DNA from: a virus
Virus record (IMG/VR): IMGVR_UViG_3300038417_000475
Span: 21,152-85,151 of that record
Reading direction: 5' to 3' (one strand)
DNA length: 64,000 bases
Shown here one piece after another: positions 40,046 through 46,803 of this stretch. Within the stretch, counting starts at the first letter, position 1. Each line of letters begins with the position of its first letter. Made by a program: the position numbers and the translations under genes. Below the pieces are notes generated by a model. It ran no database searches and had not been told where the DNA came from. It worked only from the letters and a program-made list of their open reading frames with translations.

Positions 40046-41041
40046 TTAAGTGAGTTTGGCTATAACTCTCCCGCCCATTTTAGTTATTCCCCTCTTGACC
40101 CTCTGCCCCCTTGATTCTCTCCGGAGTGTAACCGGCTTGGCTGTCAAAATATCCTGCGCCAGTTTTGTAAAATACGGTTTCAATGCGTTCATGTCCGGGG
40201 TCTGGGGAATGGACATCAGAAACGGGATCCCGCAATCCCTGGCCTCTTTTCCCATAGCTAGCTTGGGGGAAAGCAGCTGGTGGCTCACCCTCCCGCAGCT
40301 CGGGCACAAATAGCCGTCCATCATCGAGAGAAGACCGATTATGGGCACTTCCTCGAGCCTCAAAAAGTCGACGGTTCTCCTCATGCCGAGTGCCGAGATT
40401 TCTGACGGTTGGGAGACTATAATCACACCTAGCAGTCCACTTAGGTGCTCAAAAAACGAGAAAACTTCGGATGCAGTTGATGGCGGCATATCCGCCAGAA
40501 GAATCTCCGTGTCATCGGGCCACTGCACCTGTTCCGATAAGAGTTGACGGATGATTGAAGCCCTGTTGGAAACATACGTTTGTTTCAGGTACCAGGCCTG
40601 ATGGTTATACACATCGGCTTCCTGAACGATCTCGAAGGAAGAATGTACGTCGGGATTCTTCTCGAGAAACTCTTTGCATTTCTGTACGATGTCCTGATTG
40701 GCCTTCAGCCAGTTCTGCACCTTCTCCATCACTTCATCGGGGATCTCAACGGTGCCCGTCTCACCCTTCCACATGACGGAATTAGCTTCGCCAAAATGAG
40801 CACAAATCGAGAACAGATAATATCCGTTGATTTCCGGAGGAATGAGCTTGCGTTGTTCCGTTGATGTTTTGATGCGTGGGGGTTCCGAGAGCCCCAACGC
40901 CTTGTGAAGTGTACTGCCGCTCAGGTCGATATCCAGAAATCCGACCCTGTGCCCCATATCGCGTAATGCCAGCCCCAGAAGTGCCGTAACGGTGCTTTTC
41001 CCGACCCCGCCCTTCTGGCTCCAGACCGCGATTTTTTTCAC
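40046..41041 (-). CDS. Mrp/ParA-type P-loop ATPase
   Basis: About 331 residues from GTG 41041. Deviant Walker A KGGVGKST (residues about 11-18), Walker B ILLADMPP and a C-terminal CPSC pair (CPSCGRVSHQLL) as in Mrp/NBP35-type Fe-S or regulatory ATPases. An insertion of about 90 helical residues follows the first domain. The promoter at 41049-41078 predicts transcription to begin at the GTG, so the mRNA would be leaderless. It may partition DNA, carry Fe-S, or switch on the lipid operon. Confidence 0.8.
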   Translation of the reverse strand: MKKIAVWSQKGGVGKSTVTALLGLALRDMGHRVGFLDIDLSGSTLHKALGLSEPPRIKTSTEQRKLIPPEINGYYLFSICAHFGEANSVMWKGETGTVEIPDEVMEKVQNWLKANQDIVQKCKEFLEKNPDVHSSFEIVQEADVYNHQAWYLKQTYVSNRASIIRQLLSEQVQWPDDTEILLADMPPSTASEVFSFFEHLSGLLGVIIVSQPSEISALGMRRTVDFLRLEEVPIIGLLSMMDGYLCPSCGRVSHQLLSPKLAMGKEARDCGIPFLMSIPQTPDMNALKPYFTKLAQDILTAKPVTLRRESRGQRVKRGITKMGGRVIAKLT

Positions 41042-41048
41042 GTTCTTG

Positions 41049-41078
41049 ATTATATGCGCACGTTTCTTACGTTGTAAA
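41049..41078 (-). promoter_or_regulatory. Promoter of the Mrp/lipid operon, leaderless
   Basis: TTTACA (41073-41078), 18-bp spacer starting ACG, TATAAT (41049-41054). Transcription would start at or one base before the GTG of the ATPase (41041). Confidence 0.75.
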
Positions 41079-41108
41079 TGCCCCAAACGCGCACTGCCTC
41101 GCGCTCTA

Positions 41109-41137
41109 TTTACAACGCAATGCGCACGTTTTATAAT
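41109..41137 (+). promoter_or_regulatory. Divergent plus-strand promoter, leaderless
   Basis: TTTACA (41109-41114), 17-bp spacer, TATAAT (41132-41137). The start would be 41144-41145, directly at the ATG of the next gene. The ACGTGCGCA/TGCGCACGT core is shared in mirror image with the opposite promoter. Confidence 0.75.
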
Positions 41138-41144
41138 CCGATTT

Positions 41145-41390
41145 ATGACAATAGAAAACACTACTGAAACCCAGCCTGAAACCCCGGCAGCAGATGTCCC
41201 ATCGGAAGTCTATCGTTTGACTGTGGAAATGCCCGAAAAGTACCGTAAAATTCTGAAGACTGCGGCGCAGCAGGCATTTCTCCTGAAGAAGATAGATGAG
41301 CCCTCGGTACACAACGTAATGAACCTCTTCATTAACCTGGGGCTTCAGTATCTGGTGGACGAAGGCCGCAGAGCACAAGGCTACAGATGA
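41145..41390 (+). CDS. 81-aa helical protein, leaderless
   Basis: From ATG 41145. A disordered acidic N-terminus (TETQPETPAADVPSEVY) and two helices (KYRKILKTAAQQAFLLKK; HNVMNLFINLGLQYLVDEG). The second half resembles a ribbon-helix-helix- or accessory-type DNA-binding fold but is not decisive. Coupled by ATGA to a winged-helix gene. Confidence 0.6.
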   Translation: MTIENTTETQPETPAADVPSEVYRLTVEMPEKYRKILKTAAQQAFLLKKIDEPSVHNVMNLFINLGLQYLVDEGRRAQGYR

Positions 41391-41650
41391 CCCACGAGCG
41401 TCTGGAAACGCTGCGTTACATTGGGCAATGGCGGGTAGTCACCGCAGATGGCGTCGCCTCCGCCCTGGGCATATCATATAACACAGCAGTCAGACGGCTG
41501 GAACGTATGAGGGATATGGGGCTGGTCAGATCGGACACCAACTTCGTCATGCAAAAGGAATTCGGCCCGGTGCATTTGGACTGGAGCCTCACCAGAAACG
41601 GAAGAAAGAGGCTCGAATATTTTGAACAACATCTTCGGGAGGTGGCATAA
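41387..41650 (+). CDS. Winged-helix regulator, 87 aa
   Basis: HTH pattern VTADGVASALGISYNTAVRRLERM followed by a wing (LVRSDT...VHLDWSLTRNGRKRLEYF). A small transcription factor; regulates the unit or the divergent lipid operon by position. ATGA overlaps on both sides. Confidence 0.75.
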   Translation: MTHERLETLRYIGQWRVVTADGVASALGISYNTAVRRLERMRDMGLVRSDTNFVMQKEFGPVHLDWSLTRNGRKRLEYFEQHLREVA

Positions 41651-43059
41651 TGGCCAACAAAAAAACAAGGAAAACAGCACATCGCAAATCCCAACGGAAA
41701 CCAGCTGCAACTGCCGGCGTCGACCTCGCAAATCCAACGGAAATAGAGACCGGCGGCAGTGAACATCCCCCGCTGCCGGGGAGACGCCCAAGTCTGGAGA
41801 TGGATTCAGGCTTGGACGGTGGGAGCGAGCCGCCACCTACCGAGACCGAGAAGCCCATGCCCAACGAGACCACTGCCTTTGAGAACCTGTTGCGCGACAT
41901 GGGGGTTTCTGACGAGTTTATCAAGCCCATAACGGTGTACTGCTCCCAGGAAAATCTCAAGGACCTGCCCAGGCTGTACGAGAATCTCTGGGATATGGGC
42001 ATCTCGAATGTTCACCTGCGCCGGCGCATCATCAACTTCTGGGCCAGGTCAATCGGAATCAAGGTCCCCAAAGAGCTGACTCAACAGTTTATAGTGCATG
42101 ATCAAAGTGCGCCGGAGGCTACTGTACGCAACAGCTCCGGAGGCCTGAGATGGATAGTTGAGGATGACGGTGCAGGCAATCCCAAGCTGCGCCCCAGCAG
42201 GCAAAACGAGGCAGGGATGACCCTCGCGGAGGCCAAGGCTGCCATCAGGGAAATGCGTGATCAGGGCGGCCAGGGCGCTGAGCCTATCGTGGAATTCAAT
42301 GCTGAGACACAACAGTACACACCCAATCCCAAGTCAGCCTGGGTTAAAGCTAATCCGGCAGCAGCCTGGGCAACTGCCCATGACTTCACTCGCCACATGC
42401 AGGAAGGGAATCCAGCGGACCCTGTTGATATTATGGCAGAACAGCTTAGTAGAGTGGAAACTATCAAACAGTCCCTCGGTCTCAAACCGGACGCAAAAAC
42501 TGGCACAGATGATGTCTTTGATGCCATCGCCAAGGTGGACGAAATCGCCAGGAATCGCAACCAGGGGGGAGGGCAGCCGGCATGGATGGCAGACCCTGTA
42601 ACCTTCGTGAATACAATCAGGAACATGAATCCGCAGCCAACGGGGCCGGATCCAGTGATAATGGCACAGATGGCTGAAATGAAGGAAGATGTCAAGGCGG
42701 CCAGGGCTGAGAACCAGGCCTTGAAAGACCAGATACAGAATGACAGAATGGAGGCCCTCAGGCAGCAGAACCAGGCTATCCTGACACAGCTTCAAGAAGT
42801 GCGAACGGAACTCGCCAGGCCCCGGGACGGAGTGACTGCCCTGGGCGTCATAGATAAAATGGGCGGGAAAGGCATAGAGGAGCTGTCCGGGTTGAGAAAG
42901 GATATCAAGAATCTCGCTGAGACGGCCATTACCAGCGGGGGCCCGACTCAGGATGCTCCTACCAGGGCGGCCCGGGTCGCCGGCATGAAAGAAGCCCTGG
43001 CTACTGCCGACCGTCTGGGACAACTGACAGATGATCTCGAACTTGCGCTGAAGGGGTGA
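41650..43059 (+). CDS. Long Gln/Ala-rich coiled-coil protein, 469 aa
   Basis: N-terminal basic and Pro-rich (about 1-75), a folded region about 75-170 with an H-x-x-L motif (FENLLRDMGVSDEFIKP), then a long coiled coil (about 330-460, MKEDVKAARAENQALKDQIQ). Possibly a scaffold or filament. Coupled to the winged-helix gene by one-base overlap. No family recognised. Confidence 0.6.
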   Translation: MANKKTRKTAHRKSQRKPAATAGVDLANPTEIETGGSEHPPLPGRRPSLEMDSGLDGGSEPPPTETEKPMPNETTAFENLLRDMGVSDEFIKPITVYCSQENLKDLPRLYENLWDMGISNVHLRRRIINFWARSIGIKVPKELTQQFIVHDQSAPEATVRNSSGGLRWIVEDDGAGNPKLRPSRQNEAGMTLAEAKAAIREMRDQGGQGAEPIVEFNAETQQYTPNPKSAWVKANPAAAWATAHDFTRHMQEGNPADPVDIMAEQLSRVETIKQSLGLKPDAKTGTDDVFDAIAKVDEIARNRNQGGGQPAWMADPVTFVNTIRNMNPQPTGPDPVIMAQMAEMKEDVKAARAENQALKDQIQNDRMEALRQQNQAILTQLQEVRTELARPRDGVTALGVIDKMGGKGIEELSGLRKDIKNLAETAITSGGPTQDAPTRAARVAGMKEALATADRLGQLTDDLELALKG

Positions 43060-43063
43060 TTAA

Positions 43064-43621
43064 ATGGAATTTCCTAGTCCGCCAAGAATAACACCGCCTG
43101 CCGTACCGGAACTTGGTAAGATCCTCAACAAGCCTCTTGAGGTTCTCGGTGCTGCCGTCTCGAGGATGGAGACGGACCTGACTCAGATAGCCACAGATCT
43201 TGAATCGATCGGCCAGCCTCTTATTAACCGTCAAGTGCCGACACCTGCGGCTCCCGCGACTCCGGAGAAAGGCACCGCATGCCTCCAGTGCACAGAGGAC
43301 CATCTCTCCACCATCGTCGGGGCTTTGAATGAGGCCATGCGTTTCGCCCGCGAGAGCGGTACGAAGAACCCGGAGGTGCAGAAACGCCTGGCGATCGCCA
43401 CAGACGAGCTGAACATTTGTGAAAGGATAGACCTGGCGCCCGATAAGACCGCTGCCCTGGGCCCGGAGGAGAAAGAGCTGGCCACCTGGGTATTGCCTCT
43501 CCTGCGGGACCTCCGGCATCATATCAAGGGGATCAAAGAGGTCGATGATCTGGAACAGGTCGCAGCGGGGGCCATCCAGGTGAGGACGGAATACTCTCAG
43601 CGATACAGCGTATTCAAGTGA
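43064..43621 (+). CDS. Helical hypothetical protein, 185 aa
   Basis: All-helical, including a Cys pair (CLQC near 76) and a central helix EKELATWVLPLLRDLRHHI. Short gap from the coiled-coil gene; ends 29 bp before a shared terminator. No family recognised. Confidence 0.6.
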   Translation: MEFPSPPRITPPAVPELGKILNKPLEVLGAAVSRMETDLTQIATDLESIGQPLINRQVPTPAAPATPEKGTACLQCTEDHLSTIVGALNEAMRFARESGTKNPEVQKRLAIATDELNICERIDLAPDKTAALGPEEKELATWVLPLLRDLRHHIKGIKEVDDLEQVAAGAIQVRTEYSQRYSVFK

Positions 43622-43649
43622 CACCAATGCCCATGTGTGGCTAAGGTTT

Positions 43650-43684
43650 GAGAAGGCCTGGCGGGGCGGCTGCCGGGCCTTCTC
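43650..43684. terminator. Bidirectional terminator between convergent genes
   Basis: Perfect 9-bp stem GAGAAGGCC/GGCCTTCTC with an inner GGC/GCC pair, between stops of opposing genes at 43621 and 43688. Confidence 0.75.
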
Positions 43685-43687
43685 CAA

Positions 43688-44122
43688 TTATATTAACGTA
43701 TCGTAGAGCGCCCGACATGCTTTCCCCTCACGGCAGAGGTCGCAGTTGTTCTTTTCCTCGCATGCTTTGATCCAGCGTTCCGCCAGAATACGGGAAGAGT
43801 GCGCCTTTTTAGCCTTAGTCTGCCGAGCAGCTGTGCCTCGTGGACCCGGAGCAGGCTCCGCGATAGCCTTTTGACTTTCCTGACGGCTCTGCAACCACTT
43901 GAAGACGTCAGGTTTGACTGAAATGGTTGTAACCTCGTCAGTCTTTAGAAGTTTGGCCATCAGCTCTGCCCTGTTGTTTACGTTATATTTCTTCATGGTT
44001 CTGCAGAAGTAAGCCCTGACAGTATTGGGGGTTAGATTCATTGCTACAGCTATGCTGTTTGTGTCCGTTGTGCCGGACATGAAAAGCTCCAGCATTTGCT
44101 GCAACCGTCCGCTTACGCTCAT
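43688..44122 (-). CDS. LuxR-type HTH regulator with zinc-binding C-terminus
   Basis: 144 residues. N-terminal LuxR/GerE-like HTH (LQQMLELFMSGTTDTNSIAV then NLTPNTVRAYFCRTMKKY, spaced like the GerE fold). A disordered basic linker follows, then C-x-x-C cluster at the end (CEEKNNCDLCREGKACRAL). It shows no sensor domain. ATGA overlap with the nuclease-like gene upstream. Confidence 0.7.
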   Translation of the reverse strand: MSVSGRLQQMLELFMSGTTDTNSIAVAMNLTPNTVRAYFCRTMKKYNVNNRAELMAKLLKTDEVTTISVKPDVFKWLQSRQESQKAIAEPAPGPRGTAARQTKAKKAHSSRILAERWIKACEEKNNCDLCREGKACRALYDTLI

Positions 44123-44643
44123 TGCAGTACAGGCACGCTCCCTGGCCGGCCAACCACGAGCTTCTCTTTCTCATCGAGTCCCTTCTTGGCCCGCTGCTTC
44201 TGGATGATCTTCAAGTGCTCACAGGTCAGAGTCCCGTTTCTGACAAGGGCTTTCGGGAGCTGCGGGCAGACCTGGCAGTTCTGAGAGTAGAAGTCGGTGT
44301 TCCTATATACCGCATCCTTGAAAAGGCACTTTATCCCCAGCACTCCTTCGACCTCCTTAGACCACTGATCAAGAGTCATGCAGATGATCCAGGTACCACG
44401 TTTGGCCTTATAAATCACATAATGCTTGGAATCCGGAGCTGCCTCCTGCAGGAGGCCCAGGTTGTCGGCGATAACCGTCCCACCTATCGTGCAGTTCTTG
44501 GTCTGGCAGACCGCCCCGGGCCAGGCGTCGTCGACAATACCTTTCGATGAACCAACCGTCTGCCAGGTCCTCTTGGCGCCGGGGATAAGGCGGACTATCT
44601 CTCGCTCGCCCCTCTTCCCCTTTTCTCTGCTATAGAGACCCAT
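44119..44643 (-). CDS. Holliday-junction resolvase/PD-(D/E)xK-like nuclease
   Basis: From ATG 44643. The GKRGEREIVRLI helix gives the first Glu; VDDAWPGAVCQTKN supplies D-x(n)-Q-x-K; YVIYKAKRGTWIICM is a core strand. Layout resembles Hjc-type or phage recombination nucleases. A C-terminal zinc-like segment (CQVCPQLP...CEHLK). An in-frame start at 44724 would lie inside the HNH gene, so the shorter start is used. Confidence 0.55.
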   Translation of the reverse strand: MGLYSREKGKRGEREIVRLIPGAKRTWQTVGSSKGIVDDAWPGAVCQTKNCTIGGTVIADNLGLLQEAAPDSKHYVIYKAKRGTWIICMTLDQWSKEVEGVLGIKCLFKDAVYRNTDFYSQNCQVCPQLPKALVRNGTLTCEHLKIIQKQRAKKGLDEKEKLVVGRPGSVPVLQ

Positions 44644-45130
44644 CAGACCTTGCCTTCTGACGTCGTGCTCTGTCTCTAATTCTACCGCAGGCACGGCATT
44701 GCCTTCGACTGCCGTACACACCAACCCCTATGTATGTATTCTCTGCATCGAAAGGATGACCTCTCAGGCAAGCCGCCTTTTGGGAGTTCAAAGCACTCAT
44801 ACCAACGCCACGAAGAATGTTGACTTTGTTTGTGACAGGTTCCAGATGCCCTGGATTCACGCATAAGGTGTTTGTGCAACCCCTTGCCTTTACATGGTCT
44901 AGGGTAAGACCTTCGGGGATAGGTCCAACTAGAAGCTCATAAGAAAAGCGATGGGCCAAGACTGTCTTGTGGTGATTAGCCGGGCCAATTCCAAATCGCC
45001 CATATCTCAAACCATGAACCGTAATTGTAGCTCCCTGCCACAGCCAGCAGGCATCCGGGTCAGTATGAGGCCCGACCTTCTCCCAAAACCGCTGCTCAGG
45101 AGTTTTCATCACCCATCGAGGCATTCTCAC
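44630..45130 (-). CDS. HNH homing endonuclease
   Basis: 166 residues, with an HNH-type ending: LAHRFSYELLVGPIPEGL and LDHVKARGC, followed by NTLCVNPGHLEPV (His and Asn of the HNH) and a CRACG pair. Closely related to the broken copy at 35229-35670. Ends 14 bp inside the resolvase-like gene, in line with homing. Confidence 0.8.
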   Translation of the reverse strand: MRMPRWVMKTPEQRFWEKVGPHTDPDACWLWQGATITVHGLRYGRFGIGPANHHKTVLAHRFSYELLVGPIPEGLTLDHVKARGCTNTLCVNPGHLEPVTNKVNILRGVGMSALNSQKAACLRGHPFDAENTYIGVGVYGSRRQCRACGRIRDRARRQKARSDGSL

Positions 45131-45156
45131 CTACGCTCCTTGATTTTGGATCTGGC

Positions 45157-45447
45157 TCATTCTCTCTGATATCTCATCCAGGTCGGTAGATACGGCCTGG
45201 GCTCTACGCGGGAGAACTCCTTCCTGCCTCTCAATTTCAGCTCTTCTCCTTCAGGAACACCTGTCGGGCAAAACCAGTCGACCCTGCCCTCAACTGGTCG
45301 GGTGCCCTTGACCCACATCCGGTACCAGGCCTCCATCAGCTCCCAGAACTGGAAGTGCCCTTCCGCCATGAGCTGCTGATAGGTGAACAGCCCCTGATGG
45401 CTGAGTTTGCGGGCCAGGAAATTTTCCGCCTGGTCAAGCCTGCTCAA
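45157..45447 (-). CDS. Hypothetical protein, 96 aa
   Basis: Aromatic and Trp-rich (WELMEAWYRMWVKGTRP) with a small CxxG. Its ATG overlaps the preceding stop. No family recognised. Confidence 0.55.
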   Translation of the reverse strand: MSRLDQAENFLARKLSHQGLFTYQQLMAEGHFQFWELMEAWYRMWVKGTRPVEGRVDWFCPTGVPEGEELKLRGRKEFSRVEPRPYLPTWMRYQRE

Positions 45448-45818
45448 AATGGTGGCTCGTCCTCTCCGGCCTGGGCTTTAACGACCCCGACAACCACTCC
45501 GCCGTTCTTCTCCGCCAGCTCGATCAGCGCCCTGGTTCTCTCGTCGATCTTGGTCACCACCAGGAGGTCTTCGCCTTCCTGCGCAATCAAGACCGCCGAC
45601 TGGTCCAGGATCTGCCTGGCGGCAGTAAGCCGGCGGTGGCAGTTCTCCAGATAGTTGCAGACAATCTGCTGGTTCCGCTTCTTCTCCGGATCTTTCTCTG
45701 ACTCCGTGGAGAATTTGGCCTTCCCCACCCTGTTGCCGTAGCCGAACTCGGATGCCTTGACGGTGGCAGCCAGGGTCCTCATCTCCTCTTCGATCTGCTT
45801 CAGATATTGCTCGAACAT
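45444..45818 (-). CDS. Helical protein, 124 aa
   Basis: From ATG 45818 with RBS GGAGG. Coiled-coil start (MFEQYLKQIEEEMRTLAAT) and a central basic linker; final hydrophobic strand VVVGVV. No family recognised. Confidence 0.6.
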   Translation of the reverse strand: MFEQYLKQIEEEMRTLAATVKASEFGYGNRVGKAKFSTESEKDPEKKRNQQIVCNYLENCHRRLTAARQILDQSAVLIAQEGEDLLVVTKIDERTRALIELAEKNGGVVVGVVKAQAGEDEPPF

Positions 45819-45826
45819 CGGGCCTC

Positions 45827-46030
45827 CTATTCTGGCACTGTTATCAGAAACCACCGGGTAGACTGCTTGTGGCAGCAGTCGCAGTAAGGGTAGAGTATGG
45901 GCGTCTTCTCATCACTCACCGGCTCAACCTTTCGATTCACAAAATGACCTAAGATACCAAACAACCCGGGGTCACACTCCGGACACACCCTGAAGAGAAT
46001 CCGGGGAAATGACTTCTTCTTAGCTACCAT
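45827..46030 (-). CDS. Zinc-binding mini-protein, 67 aa
   Basis: CPEC near 16-19 and YCDCCHKQ near 49-56 give a four-Cys zinc pattern. Preceded by a structured leader (46072-46170). No family recognised. Confidence 0.6.
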   Translation of the reverse strand: MVAKKKSFPRILFRVCPECDPGLFGILGHFVNRKVEPVSDEKTPILYPYCDCCHKQSTRWFLITVPE

Positions 46031-46071
46031 CGCTATATACCGCTACTTATCGCTTACTTTCCGCTACATGC

Positions 46072-46170
46072 AAGTGGGGCAATAAGACTACTACCTCGGC
46101 GCAGCACGTCGCTGAGATGCGGACCCTTAGTGCTGTTCCTGGTCAGATCCATCATCCTATTGCCCCACTT
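46072..46170. other. Long-range stem element
   Basis: A 13-bp perfect inverted repeat AAGTGGGGCAATA (46072-46084) with TATTGCCCCACTT (46158-46170) encloses a further CAGCAC/GTGCTG pair. The right arm lies in the last codons of the 46343 gene; on the minus strand it forms a leader for the 46030 gene. Upstream 46030-46070 is a degenerate 10-bp tandem series with CGCTA in each unit. Confidence 0.45.
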
Positions 46171-46343
46171 TGGCATGCCCTGAGGTGCCTGTAGAAGTTA
46201 GCCGCCCCTGTTATCTTTCGGCTGTATGTCCTGCGTTCAGCAAATCCCCCTTTTCGAGTATAGAAACAGGGGAACTTTCTCCCGCAAGGGCAGATATAGT
46301 CTCCTGAAACGATATCCACCTTGAACTTGATGTCAGCTACCAT
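46152..46343 (-). CDS. Zinc-finger-like protein, 63 aa
   Basis: CPCG then FYRHLRAC, resembling a C2HC finger. No family recognised. Its C-terminal codons take part in the long stem described for 46072-46170. Confidence 0.6.
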   Translation of the reverse strand: MVADIKFKVDIVSGDYICPCGRKFPCFYTRKGGFAERRTYSRKITGAANFYRHLRACQSGAIG

Positions 46344-46359
46344 CCAATCACGCTCAAGG

Positions 46360-46803
46360 CTAAAACAACTCCTTCTGTACTACCTGTTCTTGCCACCAGT
46401 TGTAGAAATCCAAAGGGTCGTTATGAAACCGGCGCCGCATCTCATTGATATAGGCCACCCGTCTCTCGGGTGAAAAACTGGCAGCCTTATGCAACACCTC
46501 GCTGCTGATTATCCTCAATCCCTCCCGGTACAGTATCGGCCAGCCGGTGTTATCGTGCAGAATCCTGTCACGGTAGCAAGCCAGGCAAACGCCCCCCTTC
46601 GCCGCTTTATCACAGGAAGAGTAAAGCTCCAGGACACATGCTCGAGGATTAGCCAGCAGTATTTCACCCTCTGCCTGGCCCAGCTCTGCCCAGAGCTTCG
46701 CATCTTTCGCCAGCAACTTCTCCCGGAGATCTCCCGCCATCGGCTTGGAAAGGAGTTCAGCGGCCTTGAAAATCTTCTGGTGCAGCTCTATTACTTTGCT
46801 CAA
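46360..46803 (-). CDS. Helical protein with a C-x(n)-CLAC cluster, 147 aa
   Basis: Long helical N-terminus (LSKPMAGDLREKLLAKDAKL), SCDKAAKGGVCLAC cluster near residues 63-76 (possible zinc or Fe-S ligands), then basic C-terminus. Overlaps the helicase gene by 4 bp (ATGA-type). No family recognised. Confidence 0.6.
   Translation of the reverse strand: MSKVIELHQKIFKAAELLSKPMAGDLREKLLAKDAKLWAELGQAEGEILLANPRACVLELYSSCDKAAKGGVCLACYRDRILHDNTGWPILYREGLRIISSEVLHKAASFSPERRVAYINEMRRRFHNDPLDFYNWWQEQVVQKELF

Noticed and set aside
40992-41390. Longer frame (132 aa) reading into the divergent promoter region
   Set aside because: The -10 at 41132 and start at about 41144 lie inside it; the ATG at 41145 fits the leaderless start much better.
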